Assembly: GCF_036417845.1 (NCBI RefSeq)
Contig: NC_089981.1
Span: 22,836,001 to 22,900,000 of the forward strand
DNA from: Apteryx mantelli
Lineage: Eukaryota; Chordata; Aves; Apterygiformes; Apterygidae
Direction of reading: 5' to 3'
Length of the DNA stretch: 64,000 bases
Below, piece by piece: positions 49,401 to 61,400 of the stretch. The translations under genes were made by a program, and so were the position numbers. Under the pieces are notes generated by a model that was not told the DNA's origin, did no database searches, and saw only the letters and a list, made by a program, of their open reading frames with translations. How positions within the stretch are numbered: the first letter of the stretch is position 1; the number at the start of each line of letters is the position of its first letter.

Positions 49401-52400
49401 GGAATATGTTTCTGTGCCATGGCTTGAGCATAGGGCAGACCTAATTACAGAGGGAAGAGTTCCTTCCTTCCAGTTCAGACTTAACATTTTCCCCCAAGCG
49501 TATGTAAAACAGCAAAGTGATTTCTCCCAGGAGGCGGGGGGGGGGAGTCTGTGAAACAGATAGGCATGACAACCGGCATTCAAGCACACCCAACTGCCCA
49601 GGCTCTTGGGAGTTACTATGCCCAGCAAAACGGATTTCTGCTAGAATGAGAACAATTTCTGTGGCCATGAGGTAAAACTTGTGATGCATGGGCAGAAGTT
49701 TCCCAGCGAATTCACTGGGTCTTATCTGTGTCTTGGAAACCAATTCTCACAATTCTGAGGATAGAAATAGGCCAAGATATAGTGAAAGTATTACAGAAAA
49801 ATGAGATGAATGACAAGAGACAGAACATCAACCCTGTTATGCTGAGTTTTCTGTTCGATTTCCTGCCATGCAATTTATTTGCTCCTTGTAGAGCAGTGAA
49901 ATCAGGCTCTTGGAAGGAAGAATCCAGGAGATAGCTACTGATCCAGCAGCTGAGAAGAATTACAAGGTGGATCTCAGGGGAGGTTATATTGTGATTGAAA
50001 CAACTCAAGGGATGAACTTCATGTGGGACCAGAAGACTACAGTTGTTGTTCACGTGGCACCATCTTTCCAGGTAGGTACAGGACTGACTGAGAGCTACAA
50101 TGTCAAACTCAGAGTTACACATGCAGAACTGGAAACCCAGCCTGAAAAGCAGGGCTTGGAAAAGTGTTCAATCTGGTGGACAAGAAGAAGCAAGTGGACC
50201 ACATCTTGTGTTTTATTTCACCATCCAGTCAGTACAAAGTGCTCCAGAATATTTGGAGTTAGAGGTAAAGCCAGACACTTTGCGGTATTGGAGAGTTAAG
50301 AGTGATCTTGTCACTTAGACTCCAGCTTTTTCTGAGACATATTTTGATGACTGTTTAGAAATTTGCAACTGTTTTTTTTTTTCACTTACTGTACCTATGC
50401 AAATTACCTAGGGAAAAGTCTGTGGCCTTTGTGGGGACTTTGATGGCCGCTCAAAGAATGACTTTACGACCAGAGGGCAATCAGTGGAGATGAGCATCCA
50501 GGAGTTTGGAAACAGCTGGAAAATAACCAGCACCTGCTCAAATATAAACATGACTGACCTGTGTGCCGATCAGCCTTTCAAGTCTGTTCTGGGACAGAAG
50601 CACTGCAGCATCATTAAGAGTAACATCTTTGAAGCCTGTCACAATAAGGTAATCTTGTTCTTTTCTTATCTGCGGTACTTTCACACTAGGCGTTTTTTAC
50701 AGTTGTGGAGCACATTTGCACAAATCATTACTATTAAAGGCTGTTACACAGTGTCCTAAAGTAAAATGGCTACATCTCTCAAAACCTCACTTTATTGTTA
50801 TGCCAGCTAAATCCTGTTGCACCGTATTAATGAACCAGAGTGGTGCCTGTTTAGAGTAATCAAAGACAAAAAGGAAATTGTTTGGCCACTAGATGCAAAA
50901 AGCTAGGTATCAGTTTGTGAAATTTATAAATAACTCCGCATAAGGCTATTCTTATGGGGATCCTTAGGAAAGTCAGTTCAAATTACCTAAAGAAATGAAT
51001 TTTTTGGTATATTTTGGAAACAAATTGAATTAATCTAAACAGAAGAAAGGCTACTAATTCTTGATAAGAATGTCTATAAAAGGCTTCAATGCATTTTAAT
51101 AATCTCTTTTAAAAGTTAATTTGGCTTAATTTCCTTGGTTAGCTCGTGCTGACAAAGGTTAAAACACAAGTGATGTGAAATTCAGTGGAAACAGGATTTC
51201 ATTTGATACTCATTTTATCATTATCTCTTGATTAGAGAGTGCATACACTATACATCTGTGCTAACCCAAACCAAGGTAGATCTGTCCTGCAGAAATTACA
51301 TCGAAAAGATACTTTGAGTGTAGATGCCAGTATTACAAACATGAGAATGAGAAGAATTAGAGTCCAAGTCCGCCAGACAGGTGAAAACTAGAAAATTTTA
51401 CCTATTGTCAAATATCAGAGCTCCTTCATGACAATCCCAGTCTGTCACCGACTCAGCCTGGTTCTCCCCAAGATACTGACACTGGATGGCAGAATTTCAG
51501 AGCCCATTCTCTCATTAAAAGACAGTGTGGGAGGAATATCTGTGATAACAGATCTGTTGATATTTTGATAGGTGAACCCAATACCATATTATGAATCCTG
51601 TATTTCTGACTTCTGTGGCTGTGATAGTGTGGGAGACTGTGAGTGCTTTTGTACCTCAGTTGCTGCTTATTCAAGAAGCTGTAGCAGAGCTGGTGTCTGT
51701 ATTGGCTGGAGAACTCCTGCCATTTGTCGTAAGTATCCCTGTGAAAATGCACGCAGAAAAGCAGTGTTCCATGTACTCAGGCACATCTGAGATAGAAAAG
51801 AGGAGAATTCTGACTTCTGTGCACATACATGGCTTAAACTCTTGTTTGTAAGAATTAGAATGTAAACCTTACCAGATGTCTGAGATTTGGAGGTTTTTTT
51901 CTTCTTCTGTTCCAGCTGTGTTCTGTGATTATTACAATCCGCCTGACAAACATGAGTGGTTTTATAAACCTTGTGGTGCCCCTTGTCTGAAGACCTGCAG
52001 GAACCCACAAGGAAAATGTGGTAACTTGCTGTATAGTTTAGAAGGTAATTCTTGCTTGACTTTGGGGTGTACAGGAGGCAAAGCTAGTAGTCCAGTTTTA
52101 AATGTCTTAAGCATCAAGGTTGCTGTCTTCCCTTGAAAGACTATTTCATTCCATTTCCAGAAACTCACTGTTTGAGCCTTGGGCTAGTTCCCCATTGTGC
52201 CATTCATAGCAGAATTTGCCTGTTGCCTTTAAAATTGGGCAGAGATACAAGGACATTAAATTTACACAGAATAATTCTCTGTTGACAAATAGAGTTAATT
52301 AAAACCTTTGGGGGAGAGGGAAAAAGATGATGAGAACAAATAATTGGTAATATAAAGAACCCCACATTCATTTTGGAATCAAGTATGCCACTGATAGAGG

Positions 52401-55400
52401 TATTTGTGTTTGCCCTGTATCTGTGTGAAGCAGACCAAGGACACTTTGTTTACGTTCACTCTCCAGGCTGTTACCCGGAGTGTGGTCCTGAGAAGCCATA
52501 TTTTGATGAGGACCACAGGGAGTGCGTTTCCCTCCCTGACTGCACCTCATGGTAGGTCAGGTGATGGTAAGAGGAACAGAATAGGATTGGACAGGACTAT
52601 CTAGGCAATGTCTGGTTTATGTTTATAGGAACTCATGGCAGTGGCAATCATGATTAAATCCTAAAGGAGTAGGCTTCTTTGTAAAAATAGATACAGTTGC
52701 AGACTTTTTGTTGTTACTCCACATATTGATTCAAATCAGTAAAATGATCTTATTCTTTCCTCTTTATCTTCAGTGATCCTGAAGAGAAACTGTGTGTTGC
52801 AGACTCAGATGGTAAGTTTTCACCATTCCTGTTCGACGTGTTAGGACAAACAGGACCCAACATCATGTGTTGCTGCAGTCGCATTGCCAATAGGACTTCA
52901 GCTAGTTAGTTCAATAGATGGAGGCACAACAGTGCCTTGATAAGCAAAAAGAAGCCTTTGACCTGAAGAAAGGATAGTCTAAGGATTATCCTAAGGATTA
53001 AGTCTAAAGGATAATCGGAAGGAGTGAGGAGAGAGGCCTGAAATGTGGGATTCATCTGACCTAGGTAAATACTAGTTCATCAGGTTTATACTTCTTTTGT
53101 AGTCAATGCAGACAGATAATAGCCTGAAGCAGGCCACTCATGGTATGGTGTCTTAATGAGCACTTTTAGAATGGGGTGAATCTTCCTGTAATGGTGCTAT
53201 TTTCTCAATCCTAATGACGTAAGAAACCTAGACAACTATCTTACCTGAAACAACTGATGTTTATATGCCTCAAGGCATTTTGGAGCTGTGGGTTCTGCTC
53301 CCCGAGCTGCAGTGAAATGTTAAGCAAGCCATGCAAAAGATCAGATATCAGTTCATTGCCAGAACTGGGAAAAACTACATCTCAAAAATGCAGGGATAAT
53401 TCTTGACCCAGTAGACAACACTTCTTCAGTTTTGCTGATTTATTACAGTAATAGATATCTTCTTCTAGGGTTCCTGAGCACACATTCTCCAGAAACTGGA
53501 GCGCTTCTCATGTATTTAAATGAAACTGTTATCATTGCAACTTCCTTGTTAGCAGATGGAAATGGATGTGCAACAGCTTTTTAGCCAGTGTCTTATCACC
53601 CAACAAAAGTGATAGGTAATCCCAGTCACAGCCCCCATCAAGAGGGAATGGCCCCTGTGCTCCAGGCTGGGTGAGCACAGTGCCAGTTCTGACTCTTTCA
53701 CCACCCAGTAACTCCTTTATGCAAACTGACTCTGAGAAAGACCACCAACAAAAGTCCAACCCAATTTAAATAAAAGAGGTAGACTCTCAATGTGACTCCT
53801 CAAGTAGAAACTGAGAAAACTTTACAGCCAGGCAATTCACATTCAGTGATATGAGCCATAGAATGGTAAATCTGGAGGATTTCTTTTTCTTTTTTCATTT
53901 GTGTTATGAGATAGTGTCGCTTGTATTTCTGTTATAAGACAGCATCCCCTGGTACCATGGTATTTGCTCTCTTGTTACTTCAGATTGCCTTTGCTGCTAC
54001 AATGGGAAGACTTACGCCTTAAATGAAACTATATACAGTCAAATAGATGGGACTGAGTGCAGTAATGCTGTCTGTGGCCCCAGTGGGGTAATCATTAAAA
54101 CCTTCATCCCTTGCAGAACATCATCCACACCAGCACCAGGTACTAGATTTATAAGGGGTTTGGTGGTGATTTCAGAAAAATCCGTAATGGTGGCAAGATT
54201 CCTCTGTCTTGGAAAAGACTACTCCTGCCTGATATTATAGTGCTAGGATAAGCACAGAATTTTAGGCAATTGAAGTTTCAGGGAGGAGGGGGCAGACCTT
54301 ATGGGTCTCATGATGGGGGCAAAAATGTCTTTTTTTTTTTTTATTATATAGATTCTTACTTTTGGAGGGGGAAAAGAGAGAAAAGAGAGATTCAGCCACT
54401 TCTCAGTACAACTTTTATAATAGCTATGGGCTTATCATAATTGAAACTCTGTTATTGTTAGTCCCAGTATTTCATAGTTCTAAACACTGTTTTCTTCCCT
54501 CTCATCACCTGTGTCCCACTATTGTTTTTACTGTTCTGGTTTCCATCTTGGAGTCAGTCAATCTCAAATGGGTCATTGGAGCAAGAAAATCAAGGTACCT
54601 GGTGGTTTACTCCCTTTACAAAGGAAAAGTTGTGGAATGAAGAGGAAGCGAATAAACAGAAAGTAGATAGTAAAAAAGAGATAAAGAAAAGATGGAAATA
54701 TGAAACATGATTATAGCAAAGAAAAACAAGTGGCTAAAAAAAGTGTCTTAATCTGATAGCAAACTTAACCTTTAATTTTCCCGGTCCTACTTTGTAAACT
54801 TCTCTACTGAGTAGAAAAGCTGAAGACTTGAGGGTCAGCCCATGTGTTTGGTATTTGCTACATATGTTAACACCTGGAGTAAGAAATATAGTGGGGTGAT
54901 GGCTAAAAAAGGAAAGACTATTCAAGGCAGAGTATAGAGTAGCCAAGTTAAGCATTTAAATGATCTGTCTGTATTAAAATCAACAGGTACTTTGCAACCA
55001 GGCACTGAAAGAGACAATGGTGTCCCACTGGAAATCACCTCTCCAAAGCCAGGTGAAGTCCTAGAGGATTAGAAGTTCGAAGAAACCTTAATTTAGAATG
55101 AATTAAGAGACAGTGGAAGGCCTGTAAACTTTATTCTATGCAGGGAAAATCTGATTAAAGTGCGGAGTGTGTGTGCATGATTCTAATAGCATACAGCATG
55201 TGTGTATAAACACATAAGTAACTCCACAGAATGCGATGGGGATGTAAAATGATTCTTTCCCCTTCTTGTGATTGTATAGCAATTAACAGATGATACAGGA
55301 CTTGAAGTTAGAGTAGTAGAGGATTTGAATATTAATTAATTTCATTTCCTGCAGAGATACATGTGCAACCTGTAACATCTGCACCACCATCACCAACAGT

Positions 55401-58400
55401 AGCCACTCCCTGCTTCTGCAATGACAATGGGCAATTGATACAAATGGGTGAGGAACCATTTAATTTCTTCTGTCTGCCTCATTGATGTAGGAAGAGGTAC
55501 TGTTAGATAAATGTGCTCAAGCAAGTGCTCATTCAGCCTGCTGCAGTTGACTCATTACATCTCTGAACTAACACCTTCAGACTTACAGCTCTTCCATATC
55601 CTGTAACTTTGTCCTGTTTTGGATATCCCTATTGTAAGGGAGCTTGGAGCAGATGTTAGCTTCACTGGGCTCCAGCACAAACCCAGGATCCCAAATCCCC
55701 AAACGTGGATTGTCATCCACATTGGTATCCCAAAGATAGAGGACTGAAGTCTCTTCACCTATTAGTAGCTCCTGAAACACCCATCTCCCAGTCCGTATGA
55801 AGATAGGATGCAGTCAGTCATGTACTAGTACGCTCCTCTATTGTACTCATTTTCAGTTCTTACTGATGTACTTACTGAATTCAGAAGAATGGCAGATTAG
55901 CCACCGTGGTCCTCCCTTAGCCTGTGCTATTTGGATGAATTGAGTCTGGTTCTGTCATTACATTCGAGGATTTGCAGTCTGAGAGCCACAGCTGAATGTG
56001 GCCGTTAGATGCAGACAGGACCAGCTAGTTAAAAGCAGAGCTGTGTATGGGGATGAGTAGGTGGCTGACGTGAAAGAAAAGCGTTTCTGTGCTGCGTGGG
56101 CCCTGAGAGTTCACAGCAAATCTTTACCGGTTTCATGGGCAACTCAGTGCTAACTATAGGGTTTTTTTGGCCTTGCAGGAGAAAATGTTTCTCTGCCAGT
56201 GAATGTATCAGGTCATTGTGCTTACTCCGTTTGCAATGCATCATGCCAGATTGAATTAATCTGGGCAGAGTGTAAACTAGGTCATGCTGAGCCTCTCAAG
56301 ATCTGTGATCCAGACTCTGAAACCTGTCCACTGACATCTGCTCTGAATGCAACAAGCCCAGTTCCTGCTTCCATGGCAGCTCCTGTGAGCAATTGTCTTG
56401 GACTCATTCCTCCTAGAAAGGTGAGAGACTTGAAAGAAGAGGACGTGGTTCTTTAGCTACAGCATTGCCTGCAGCCAAGATTTGGTTTTCTCTAAATCCG
56501 CACTTCTCTGATGCTGGTAACTACTATTACAGCTGGACTGCAGATGTTGCTGAATTGGATGATTTAGCAGTATACTGCAAGCCCCAAAATAATTTAGGGA
56601 AGAAGTTGAAAATTATTCTATTCAGCTGAAACATCTAACAGACTGTAGGAAGGCAGAGCTACCAGGGCTGAACAAAGGTCATGACCTTAGTATTGAATCC
56701 TATACAAAATGTTGTAGAACAGAAGTAGCTATCAAGGCTCTATTGATTGCTGTATGCTTTCTGCTTCTCAGAGAAAGAGTAGACAGCAAATATCACCATG
56801 CCAGACAGTTAACTGAAAGGAGTGTGGTTGGTGTGCGTGATTTAAAAAACTTTGGTATATTATTTCAGTAGGTTTTTCTCCTGCTCTCTATCAATCTGTC
56901 AATAGTTTAATGAATCATGGAACTTTGGAAACTGCCAGATTGCCACTTGCTTGGGAGAAGAAAACAATATTAAACTGTCCAGCATGACTTGCCCTCCTCA
57001 ACAACTGAAACTCTGTGTCAATGGTTTCCCATTCACAAAACACCACGATGAAACTGGCTGCTGTGAAGTCTTTGAGTGTCAATGTAAGTACTGTGGCAGA
57101 GGAATTCCTGAAATTTATGTTATGCCCAGCTGGGCCTCGAGCAAGATAAATCTATGCGATCAATTTCTATGTTATGATTAATTCAGTGGAAGGTAATGGA
57201 GCAGAATTCCCACCTAAAACACTGTCCGTTAAGTGCAAAAAAAGTGTTGCTGGTAACGTAGTTTTTCTGCATCTAACTGGTCATTTCAGCTCTCATGGAA
57301 AGAGATAAAGTAAAAAACAGTTTGTTTGCAGGGAATTGAGGGGAAGCCCAACTTGAAGTCTGTTGCTGTGTTTTCCAGGTATTTGCAGTGGATGGGGAAA
57401 TGAGCATTATGTGACTTTTGATGGAACATATTATCATTTCAAAGAAAACTGCACCTATGTCCTTGTGAAGCCAGTTCAACCTGACTCTCACAGCTTCTGG
57501 ATTCACATAGACAACTACTACTGTGGTGCCACTGATGGAGCAATTTGTTCAATGTCCCTTCTCATTTTTCACTCCAACTCTGTTGTTATTCTGACACAAG
57601 CAATAGAACATGGAAAACGAACAAACCTGGTGGAGTATTTTATTAAAATGAGTTCTCAATATTATTACATGGTAGTTATATTACCGTACTGCCAAGTGCC
57701 CTGCCATGATAAAGGATAAAGCTTGTAAAAATGGAATGGGTGGCAAATGCAGTTATGTTTCTGTCTCTCTCTTTTTTTTTTTAATGTCAACAAAAATTTG
57801 CATATTCTAAAATTTTGATTTAGATGGGAAATAATCACATAACTGAAAGCTGTTGTGTTTTTTTTCCTGATATGAGTTTTCAAATTACAACATATTAAAT
57901 AGATCCCATAAAGAACCAGCAGGCCACTGCTTAAATGACTACCTTTGTCAGATTTTATTTGGTGCACCTGAGGTCTGAATTTGTGCTATGCCTTCCAGTT
58001 ACTCAAGCTGTACACTTTGTGCAACAGAAGGATGTTCATAGAGCACTTTTGTGTGTCTCTTTTTAGATTCTGTTTAACGATAAGAAAGTTGTTCCGAACA
58101 TTTCCAAGAACGGTATCAGGATAACCAGTTCTGGCCTTTACGTCATAGTTGAAATACCTGAATTAGAAGTTTATGTCTCCTACAGTCGACTTGCATTTTA
58201 CATAAAACTGCCTTTTGGAATGTTCTATAACAATACTGTGGGGCTGTGCGGTGAGTGTCCTGTTCAGTTGACAGCGATGAATGTAATAAAGTTTTCTTCT
58301 TCTTTCTCTCATACCTTTATAAATGGCTCTGAATCCATGCTACTCCACTGAGTCTTATTTGACACACAGTTTTCATGGATCTCTCTCTATTTGGTGGAAA

Positions 58401-61400
58401 GACACTGTTAGAATGTGGAGTTCTAAGCCACTCGCTTCCATTCTGTCCACATCTGATGGTGGATGGGGACAGGTTCTTTCTAGACCATGCCCCCAATCAT
58501 ATCTACTCAGGATGGGAATGTAGGAAATATGAAGGGCCCTGTGCTAGACAGAACCATCTTATTTGCTTTAGCCACCCGGAGGAACGCATCAGCTGACACC
58601 TCAACTCCGCTTTTCATGGGTAGCTGGCAACTAGTTCTTCTAGCCTTCTCTTCCTACAAACAGTTCTTGTGAGCTCATCCAGGACCCCATGTGTCTGTTA
58701 CCTTCCCAAAAGGGTCAGAGCTTCCCCCTTTCCTTGTTGTGGGTACAACTCTTTTCTTGAGAAGCAACTTTATCACCTGTCCTTGAATTGTCATTTTGCT
58801 TTTGTACTGCTACCAGGTACCTGCACCAACCGGAAGTCTGATGATGCTATGAAGAGGAATGGTGAGATCATTGAGTCCTTCAAAGAGATGGCATTAGATT
58901 GGAAAGTGCCAGATCCTACCAACAGATACTGTAATCCAGGTGCCTCAGAACTGGCTGAGATTGAAAATCAGCAGCGCTGTGAACCTACTGATCTGTGTAA
59001 AATCATCTGGTAAGAACTCCTGAAGGTGTCAGATGGAAAAGTTCACAAGATAATTTTGTGCTTTACTGCATGGCTTGGGAGAACTGCCTACAGGCCATGA
59101 TGAAAATGTGAAGTCTAGACTACCTTTTAAAGCTGAGCAGTGAAATGAAGTGTGAATGTTCCTGAGTTTGACAGATATTTTTCAGCTACGTCATCAAAAT
59201 CAGTCCTCCTTTAATAGTGTCTGCTGCTTGGCACTGCCTTAGCCTGTCAGCTCTGGAAAAGTTAGACAGGGGTTCTTAGATATAATTAAGTATCTGGAAA
59301 CTCTGGATGAAAAGGGACACAGTCAAAATACAGTAAGCAAATGTGTGTGTCTGTTTTTAAAATAATTTTGTGGTTTAAAATAGGATTGTCAAGCATGCTA
59401 ACATAAAAAGATCTGTATTTAGAATTACAGCTGTCAGCTACAAAAATGACTTTTCTTTGCAGATATCAGTCCAATGTAAAATCACTTCCTTTCAAAATGT
59501 TGTAAAGAATGGGAGGTAAAGCTGATTCTTAATTAAGCTATGTAGGTCTGGGTGATACATAGTGCCATGGGCATATTCCCTATCAGAGCAATTTGCAGTT
59601 GGATCTTTACCTTGAGGCTTTCTCAAGATGGGGACGTTTGGTTCTGAGTTGAATTTGTCCTTGGAAGTAGTCCAAGGAAGTGAAAAGCCCTGCCTGTTTT
59701 CTTGCTTTGCAAAGGAATCTGACTGCCTGCCACAGCGTGGTTCCCCCACAACCCTACTATGCGGCCTGTGTGGCGAGCAGGTGCTCAGAATGGGGCCCCC
59801 AGGCTGAGTGCCAGAGCATGCAGACGTACGCAGCCTTGTGCGGCCTCCACGGGGTCTGCGTTGACTGGCGGAGTCAGACAAACAGGCGGTGTGGTAAGTC
59901 TGAGAAAGATCTGCTGGTGTCCAAGCATCTCCAGTCTGTTCTTCCCTCACCTCCCTGTGTCAGTTTATGTTCCTCAGCATAATCAGGCTTGAATCTTTCC
60001 TTAGCTGAGGTGGACCTGAGAAAAGCAGAAACAAATCAGAGAAGTTGTTCCAGCACAGAACTCATGCAGACCAAGTGGGAGACTGCCCCAGAGTCCTCTC
60101 TGAGCAGCTCAATGGAGATGCTGGTTGGGACCTCTCCCACTTTTCTCCCCTGCACATTATCTACAGCTTCATCGCTAGATGGCAATATGCAGCTTCCTCC
60201 TCCTCCCGGGAAGGGGTGGTTTCTGGTTGGTCCGTGTGCACCAAAGGGGGCTTGTTGGCCTGGGCGCTGTGCACTGAAGGGTGCTGGTAGGCCTGGGCGA
60301 TCTAACCCCCCTGTTGTAATGCTCCACAGAAGCCAGCTGTGCTCAGGATCAGGTCTACAAGCCCTGCGGGGGAGCAAAAAGAAACACTTGCTTCAGCAGG
60401 TGGGTCATTTCCTAAGGCAAAGGTCTGTAATTTGAAAAGTGCCAAGGAAGGCAGGACGGTAGTGTTCCTGTAGGATTTTGGTGTCAGATTGCCTGTGGGC
60501 ACATTTCTGCCTCTCATTCTTTTCCTGTTTATATTCTAATTGCGCAGAGAACTCATTGCGGATACCCTTCCAGCCCAAAATAACACACCAGTGTTTGTTG
60601 AAGGATGTTACTGTCCTGACGGAAAAACTCTGCTGAATGATCACGATGGCATTTGTGTTTCTGTCTGTGGTAAGAAGTAATGTAAAAGGTAGGGTGGGGA
60701 GCGGGGATCAAGACCCCAACTAGAGCTGCACGTAAGGGTTCCCTACTGCATTCCTGGGACACTACATTCTCTGCAGTAAAGGGCCAAACATATTCTGGGG
60801 GAGACCTTCATGCTGACCCTTTCTAGCTAGACTAGAAATGTTTCTGAGTGACAGTGTCCCCCTGCTCTTAGGCAGAAAGTGCAGCTTTTGAAAGAACAAA
60901 GAAAAAGATCTTTAAGATCTTCTGGGTAAACCGCTTGTGACTTTGCACTACCGTTCTCTCTCTTTTCATGTCCATTTGTCAGATTTAAAGACCCTCCTTC
61001 TATTCCTGTCTTCCTGCTTCCATTGTTTTTTCCCAGTGCAATTATTAAAGGAATCTATAATTTATTCTGTTTTATAGGTTGCACTGCACAAGATGGATCA
61101 GTGAAACAGGTAAGGAAAATGCTGTCCATATGCTGCAACTGAATGCTGTGAACTAGTGTAAAAATGGTTGCATGAGTTTCTTGCTCTTTTAGTTCTAATC
61201 TTAAATACCAGTGAACTGTAGTGATAGCGGGGAAGAAAACGACAGACTATTAATTCCTGAACTTCATTCCTTACCTGAGATATGGAAGTAGAATTAGCAG
61301 TCTGTGAGAATCACTGCTTTCTGGTAGAACTATCGGGTTTCCCTTTTGAAACACACAAACCTGTAAAGGAAGGCAGCGGATAATAGCATTTTTTTCTTAC

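Noticed and set aside
49712-50122. Minus-strand open frame of 136 codons
   Set aside because: Antisense shadow of ovomucin exon 22 and its flanks, with no domain of its own.
57630-57718. In-frame continuation of ovomucin exon 32 to a stop codon
   Set aside because: A read-through would end the protein in the middle of D4. The GT at 57630 followed by exon 33 restores the conserved ILFNDKK frame.
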